From Calamus simplicifolius (Eukaryota > Streptophyta > Magnoliopsida > Arecales > Arecaceae), in assembly GCA_900491605.1 (NCBI GenBank), contig UESW01005075.1:114019-178018 (forward strand): DNA of 64,000 nucleotides, written 5' to 3'. Under the pieces are notes generated by a model. It was given only the letters and a program-made list of their open reading frames with translations. It was not told the origin of the DNA and did not search any database. Both the position numbers and the translations under genes were made by a program. Positions within the stretch are counted from its first letter, which is position 1. Each line of letters starts with the position of its first letter. Below are positions 59,701 to 64,000 of this stretch, piece by piece.

Positions 59701-61109
59701 TATGACAGTAATAAGACAGAACTAGGAAAAAACTAGGTGGCATGATAGTCCAAGCAATATATAATACTTGCTTGCAACAACAGAGTAACTAATGGGGAGC
59801 ATTTCAAGCACTCATGCAAACAAAATAGCAATGTCAGGTTCAAATTTGCTATAGTATGAGGTTGTTTGATAAGCCCTCTATAAAAAGAATATAGTTTATG
59901 GTTCTGTATATTCATTTATGATAATTTAGAAGAAGAATATACTTTTCACATTAAATGTTGCAGTTGCCCAAATCCAAAACGTTGCTCTAGTTTCCACCAA
60001 CTTCAATATCCACAATAAGTTGTGCAAATTGCATTGCCATTGTCGTATAAAAGGCAACATAAGTTACTGGAATTCATTCAAAACGGGTCGGAGGCCTCCA
60101 TTGTGAAATATTTCTTTTGAGATATAAAACAACTCGTCACGAACTAAAATCCTCTTGCAAAGGAGTTGCTTGTTCCGCAAAGGCTCTTATCTTGACAAAG
60201 GTGAAAAACTAGGGGTTCCAACCTGACTCACTTCAATAACTGGAAATTTTTCTAGCGAATGAAATTCAAAAAATGTTTTATCCAGCCAAATAGCGTGAGT
60301 TTTTAACCAAATGAATGAAATATTCTTCGTTAAATTTGTATCCAAACTCAAAAAAAAAAAAGGTAACTCCATAATTTGATCCATATCAGGGATCTCCACT
60401 CCTAGATCAGGCCAGCTTCTTCCTATGGGAACCACCTTTCATCACTACTTCCCACATACAATATGATATCACATGGACAACGGAGTCTCACATCTAAAAA
60501 GGGTCTTCTAATGCGACCACCGATTTGGACCCACAGCACCTCAGATTCTCCCATCATCGATAAAAGATGGGATGCGAAACATGAAGCAGAACTCGAAGCC
60601 ATTGATAACAAAATTAAAACTCATTCTGATCACAAGCCCGCGAGACTTGTAATCAATTAAGCAACAAAAAGCATTCAGAGATTGTAGTATTCAATCGATT
60701 AGCACTCTCTTAGCTTCGAGTTACAACATTGGTTGAAGTGGATTAAAAATAAAAAATAAGGAGGAGAAGAATAAAACAAAGAAAGAAAACGCTAGATCAA
60801 ATCTAAGATAAATTTCGGTAAAAATGGTTCAGTGAAAGGAAGAGATAGAACAGAAAACAAGAATAATATTAGAAGAAAAAAAAAAACCGTCACACGGAGC
60901 CATCAAAACTTCGGAAAACTTACAAAAAAAAAAAAAAAAAGTTCGAAAAATCAAGGGGGAGAGACTTAAAAATTTATCGACATGGTATACGCAAAGCGTT
61001 AGAAGGCACTCACGAATCTTGAAATGGCGCTGCGAATTGGCACGTGGGTTGGAGAGGACGAAGAAAGGGAGCGACTCCTTAAGGCTCGAAGCATCGCGAG
61101 CGCTGCCAT
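51474..61109 (-). CDS. ETFA: Electron transfer flavoprotein alpha subunit, six exons, 3' end missing
   Basis: ETF-alpha carries FAD in the mitochondrial matrix and passes electrons from dehydrogenases (branched-chain amino acid, phytyl/acyl-CoA breakdown) to ETF-QO. Exons (minus): 61014-61109, 59409-59591, 55361-55572, 54331-54494, 53163-53321, 51474-51526. All joins are GT-AG and keep frame, giving 289 codons without a stop. Residues 1-32 are Arg/Ser-rich, a mitochondrial presequence (MAALAMLRALRSRSLS). The N-terminal ETF domain follows (STLVVAEHDGG, VLLGGSGPTLGNAAL, SFGKNFLPRAAALLDVSPVTD, RPIYAGNALCTVRY). Exons 5-6 start the FAD domain (SQDTERPDLGNAHVVVTGGR, TRAAVDAGFVPNDLQ). The last about 70 residues of the family (V/G-Q-T-G-K, then Y-x-A-x-G-x-S-G-A-x-Q-H) are not found in the window. 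Introns hold many small repeats; intron 2 is 3.8 kb. Confidence 0.93.
53730..53766. repeat. Microsatellite (TA)n(GA)n in ETFA intron 4
   Basis: TATATATATATA followed by a GAGAGA run. Confidence 0.9.
55000..55030. repeat. (GCAT)n microsatellite in ETFA intron 3
   Basis: ATGCATGCATGCATGC run following ATATGTATAC. Confidence 0.85.
55700..56040 (+). repeat. Tandem duplicated SINE-like unit in ETFA intron 2
   Basis: Two near-identical blocks, about 55713-55850 and 55914-56040, each starting AAACTAGAGGTGTTGATACA. Each holds CCTAACC(A/T)CAAGTGGTAAAGG (box A-like) and, about 30 bp later, GGTCCAGGGTTCAAGTTT (box B-like). Together these look like the internal pol III promoter of a tRNA-derived SINE. 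Between the blocks is a LINE-tail fragment (55856-55905). Unit length and box fit are by eye. Confidence 0.5.
58010..58210. repeat. Foldback-like repeat in ETFA intron 2
   Basis: The left end ACCATGTTTTCAAAA and right end TTTAAAACCTTGGTT are rough inverted copies of each other around about 170 bp rich in CATCC/GGATG. It may be a small MITE. Duplicated target site not seen. Confidence 0.35.
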
Positions 61110-61183
61110 CCCCTTCAGGACCCCGTCGACCGGACTTAATTTAATCGGCAAAAAAAGGAGGCTTAATTTATTTTTGCGTGACG

Positions 61184-61192
61184 TTATAAAAT
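61184..61192 (-). promoter_or_regulatory. Possible ETFA TATA box
   Basis: Minus strand reads TTTTATAAC, about 75 bp upstream of the ETFA ATG, beside a TGACGT (bZIP-like) site at 61179-61184. Position is right for a core promoter; strength unknown. Confidence 0.3.
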
Positions 61193-61758
61193 TGATCGGA
61201 GCCGGTTCGGATAGAACCTGAGCTGACGCGTCCGTCGATGCTCGCCAACGAGCCAAGCCAGTCTAGCCAGGGATCTCTCGCTCTCTTGGCCCGTCACTTG
61301 GGAGGGGTATTCAGTATTCCCTATCCATAATCCAGACACGAGCAAAAGCTTTAACCGGAACTTTGTGTGTTTAAAACAGGGGATAAAAGGATGTCACCTA
61401 AATATTTTTTTTATCTTCAAAAAATAATTATAAAAAATAAATTTAAAAAAATTAATTAGATAAAATAACTCATGTTTAAATATAAATTATTTTTGAACTT
61501 ATAAATAATATTTGATTCTCAAAATGCTATTTCTATATAAGTATATGAATATTGTCATAGGAAACAATAGACTTTATGTGAAGGATAGTTGAGCGAATAA
61601 TCATCTTTTTTAAATAACAATTTTGCCATCAAGGAAATAGCTCTAGTTAAACATGGGTTATCTTCGCTTATTAACCTTTTTTATATTTATCCTTGTAGTT
61701 ATAGCTTTTAGGGATAAGAGGATTATTCCTCCTTTATCTCATATTTCAAATACCCTTA

Positions 61759-62059
61759 GGTAGTGTTTGAAATAGGGGATAAGGGATATCCAGGGATAGC
61801 AGGGATAGCTGGGAATAAAGTTAACCAAAGGGATAGTTCATGCTTAACCATGGGATATCCCCTCAATCTATTTCCTAGAAAATGCAGGAATAGCTGGTTA
61901 TCCCTCCAAATAAGAGTAAAAAAAAGTTATCCTATGGATTTACCTTTTTGCATTTGATATGATCAATGGGATAGCCAAGGGATATCCCTAGGGATAGCCA
62001 AGGATAAATTCTATCACATACACTTATCCATGGATAATATTTTTCTATCAAACACTACC
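61759..62059. mobile_element. Tourist-like MITE, copy 2
   Basis: 301 bp, ends GGTAGTGTTTGA and TCAAACACTACC (perfect 12-bp inverted repeat), TSD TTA at 61756-61758 and 62060-62062. Close in sequence to the copy in the Athila element (GGGATATCCC, ATAGCTGGGAATAAAGTTAACC shared in short runs). About 650 bp upstream of the ETFA start. Confidence 0.85.
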
Positions 62060-62153
62060 TTATTTCCTATGAAATTCAAGAATAACTAGAGCTATTCCTT
62101 GATGGCAAAGTTATTATTTAAAAAAGACGATTATTTCCTTAGCTATCCCCTAA

Positions 62154-62443
62154 AGCAGTGTTTGATATGGGGATAAGGAGGGATATCCCATGGATATCCT
62201 CTCTTATCCCCAAATGCTATAGCTAGAGGGGATAGGTTGAAAAAGTTTAATCATAGGGGATAACCCATGTTTAACCATGGGTCATCCCCTGAACTTATTC
62301 CCTAGGAATCCAGGAACAACTAAAGTTATCCCTTGATGGCAGACTTGTAATTTTAAAAAGGTACTTATTTCCTCAGCTATCTTCTGGATAAATGCTATCC
62401 TGTACATTTATCAGAAATAGCTTTTGGGGTATCAAATACTACC
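62154..62443. mobile_element. Tourist-like MITE, copy 3
   Basis: 290 bp, ends AGCAGTGTTTGA and TCAAATACTACC (imperfect), TSD TAA at 62151-62153 and 62444-62446. Diverged member of the same family. Confidence 0.7.
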
Positions 62444-62505
62444 TAAATAAAATATATCCTGTATATTTATCCAGGAATAACATTTTGGAAATAAACACTA
62501 CCTAA

Positions 62506-64000
62506 AGTTTAGTTCATTTTGTAGGTCTTGACCCTTGGTTTGGGACATAGAAAAAAGAAAATGTTTTTCGGTAAAGGTTTGTAAAATATGTTTAAAATCT
62601 CTTCGTTGTTTTGACGTCTCATGAAACATTAGAAAGAAGGAAAGTTTTGTACCTACCTTCTCTTTGCTTGAATGAGGAAGGCTAAACCAAAATCTTTCAA
62701 ATCTTTTGATGTAAAAATTAAAAATTAATGCTATTGAATGATATGATTAAAAATTTTTTTTTTTACTTAAAAAACCTTTAAATAGAAATATATTAATATT
62801 TTTTTTACTTTTTCTCTTTAAAATCTTTCTTTCAAATAAATCTTAAGAGTAAAGAAGAGAAAAAATAATAAAAAAATAAAATATATTATTTAGGAAAGCG
62901 CGAGGGGAAGGAGAATAAGGGTTAAGTTATTCCCCTTTATTTCTTTTAAAAGTCTAAAATTCATTATCTCTAAATTAGAGATACGTAGGAGAGAAAGAAT
63001 GTTTATAAATTTTATCCATTTTTTAATTTTATTTCTATAAATTAGTTTGGACTCCTTCTATAGCAAAGAGTATATCCATAATATTATAAATATTACTCTC
63101 CTCTCTCTTTTTTTTTTTCTCTTCTACCCAAATAAAATGAATGTAAATTATCTTTTTTCTCTTTTTCTCCTTTATAAGAGGAGGTAAGAACCTTTCCTTT
63201 TCCTTCCCGTGTCTTTTCTTCTTTGCCCCTCCTTTCTTCCTTAAAGAAGGGTTATCAATTTACTCATCTTTTTATTTTTAATATCAATATGTAATGATAA
63301 GAGTTAGCATGCTTATGAGTTATATTTAAAAAGTTTTTTGAGCTTAGCTTCCCATTGAGCCAAACCCAGTTATTTATAATGATTTAATTTGTTTTCATTT
63401 CATACCTTAAAAGTAGTATGCATTCAAAAAAGATAAAATTTAGGTACATCTTTTAAGATATTTGCCATGCTATTTCTTAATTAATAAGGGAAGTGTATAA
63501 AATCATGTTCTTCAACAGCCAATGCATTTTTTAAGATGTTTCTAATCTAATGATGGCAAATACATACAATTTACTAAGGTGAGATTGTTTTACATATGCC
63601 GTGGGAATTCGAATTATAAACATCCAGAGAACTATACCTAAATTTTGTTCCATTCAATAACTTCTAATAATAGTAGTTTAGTCATTTTACTAGCAAGAGA
63701 TATAAAAGGTACCATACGGACCTACCTCGGCTCCAACTTTTAGCATTTTTTGTTTTTTTCATTGCAATTCCTACTCCTTACCTGGTTGCACATCATATAA
63801 AACTAGTTGCACGCTCGTGTATGGCATGGGTTATCTTTAAAAATTATCCAAACTAATTTGGATCTTTAAAATTTTTTACAAAATTTTTCCATCATAATTC
63901 TATTATATTCATATAATATATATTATAATTATATAATATAATATGTTATTTTATAGTATTTTATTATACATGAAAAAGATGTACATTTTGTTTTTGTTCG
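62506..64000. other. AT-rich non-coding stretch
   Basis: Poly-T and poly-A tracts, (TATA)-rich end near 63900-63970. No gene, RNA or clear element seen on either strand. Confidence 0.6.

Larger units (their letters stand above)
61500..62502. mobile_element. Outer MITE host of the nested cluster (left edge unclear)
   Basis: Sequence between and around the two inner MITEs (TTGATGGCAAAG, GGATAACAT-like words) resembles the same family. Its right end ATAAACACTACC at 62491-62502 is followed by TAA. The left end was not located, so the start given is approximate. Confidence 0.4.

Noticed and set aside
60187..60660. ORFs in ETFA intron 1
   Set aside because: Open on both strands in overlapping frames, no known protein; likely chance.

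Overview
The window is nuclear DNA of a flowering plant. Evidence: a spliced mitochondrial ETF-alpha gene with GT-AG introns, a plant SRC2-type C2 gene, and plant-specific LTR-retrotransposon lineages (SIRE, Tork, Tat, Athila). A large monocot genome, perhaps a palm, is my guess; nothing here proves the species. Well over half of the window is retrotransposon and almost every element is broken.

Layout. 1-7085: a Ty1/copia SIRE-type element on the minus strand, cut by the window edge, with one complete 1.44 kb LTR, tRNA-iMet-type PBS, frameshifted gag/pol and a third ORF after pol. 7622-27362: a complete Ty3/gypsy Tat-type element on the plus strand (TSD ATATA) with two LTRs, decayed gag/pol, an about 2.6 kb tandem array (period about 111 bp), and a long 3' region coding on the opposite strand, including an antisense ORF with three short introns. 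Its 3' LTR is split by a 2.9 kb solo LTR of another family. 27368-29760: non-coding, with AACGAA-rich repeats and microsatellites. 30007-35768: an SRC2-like C2-domain gene, frameshifted and split by a Tork-type copia element (30258-35276, minus). 35769-38476: AT-rich, non-coding, one small MITE. 38477-38884: an unrecognised 135-residue ORF with a membrane segment and coiled coil. 39310-40573: LINE remnants. 40579-50631: a complete Athila-type gypsy element (plus strand, TSD ATCGT), itself hit by a Tourist-like MITE. 51474-61109: six well-spliced exons of the ETF alpha-subunit gene (minus strand), with introns full of small repeats; the last exons, for the C-terminal FAD-binding part, are not in the window. 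61500-62505: nested Tourist-like MITEs upstream of ETFA. 62506-64000: AT-rich, nothing recognised.

How the parts relate. The host genes are ETFA, SRC2 and perhaps the 135-residue ORF; the rest is layered insertion. Order of events can be read from nesting: solo LTR after Tat, MITE after Athila, Tork after (or during) SRC2 decay. The most unusual content is the antisense, intron-bearing coding region of the Tat element with possible promoters of its own, the duplicated promoter in its 5' LTR, and a GAGTCGACTC repeat shared by two unrelated retrotransposon families.
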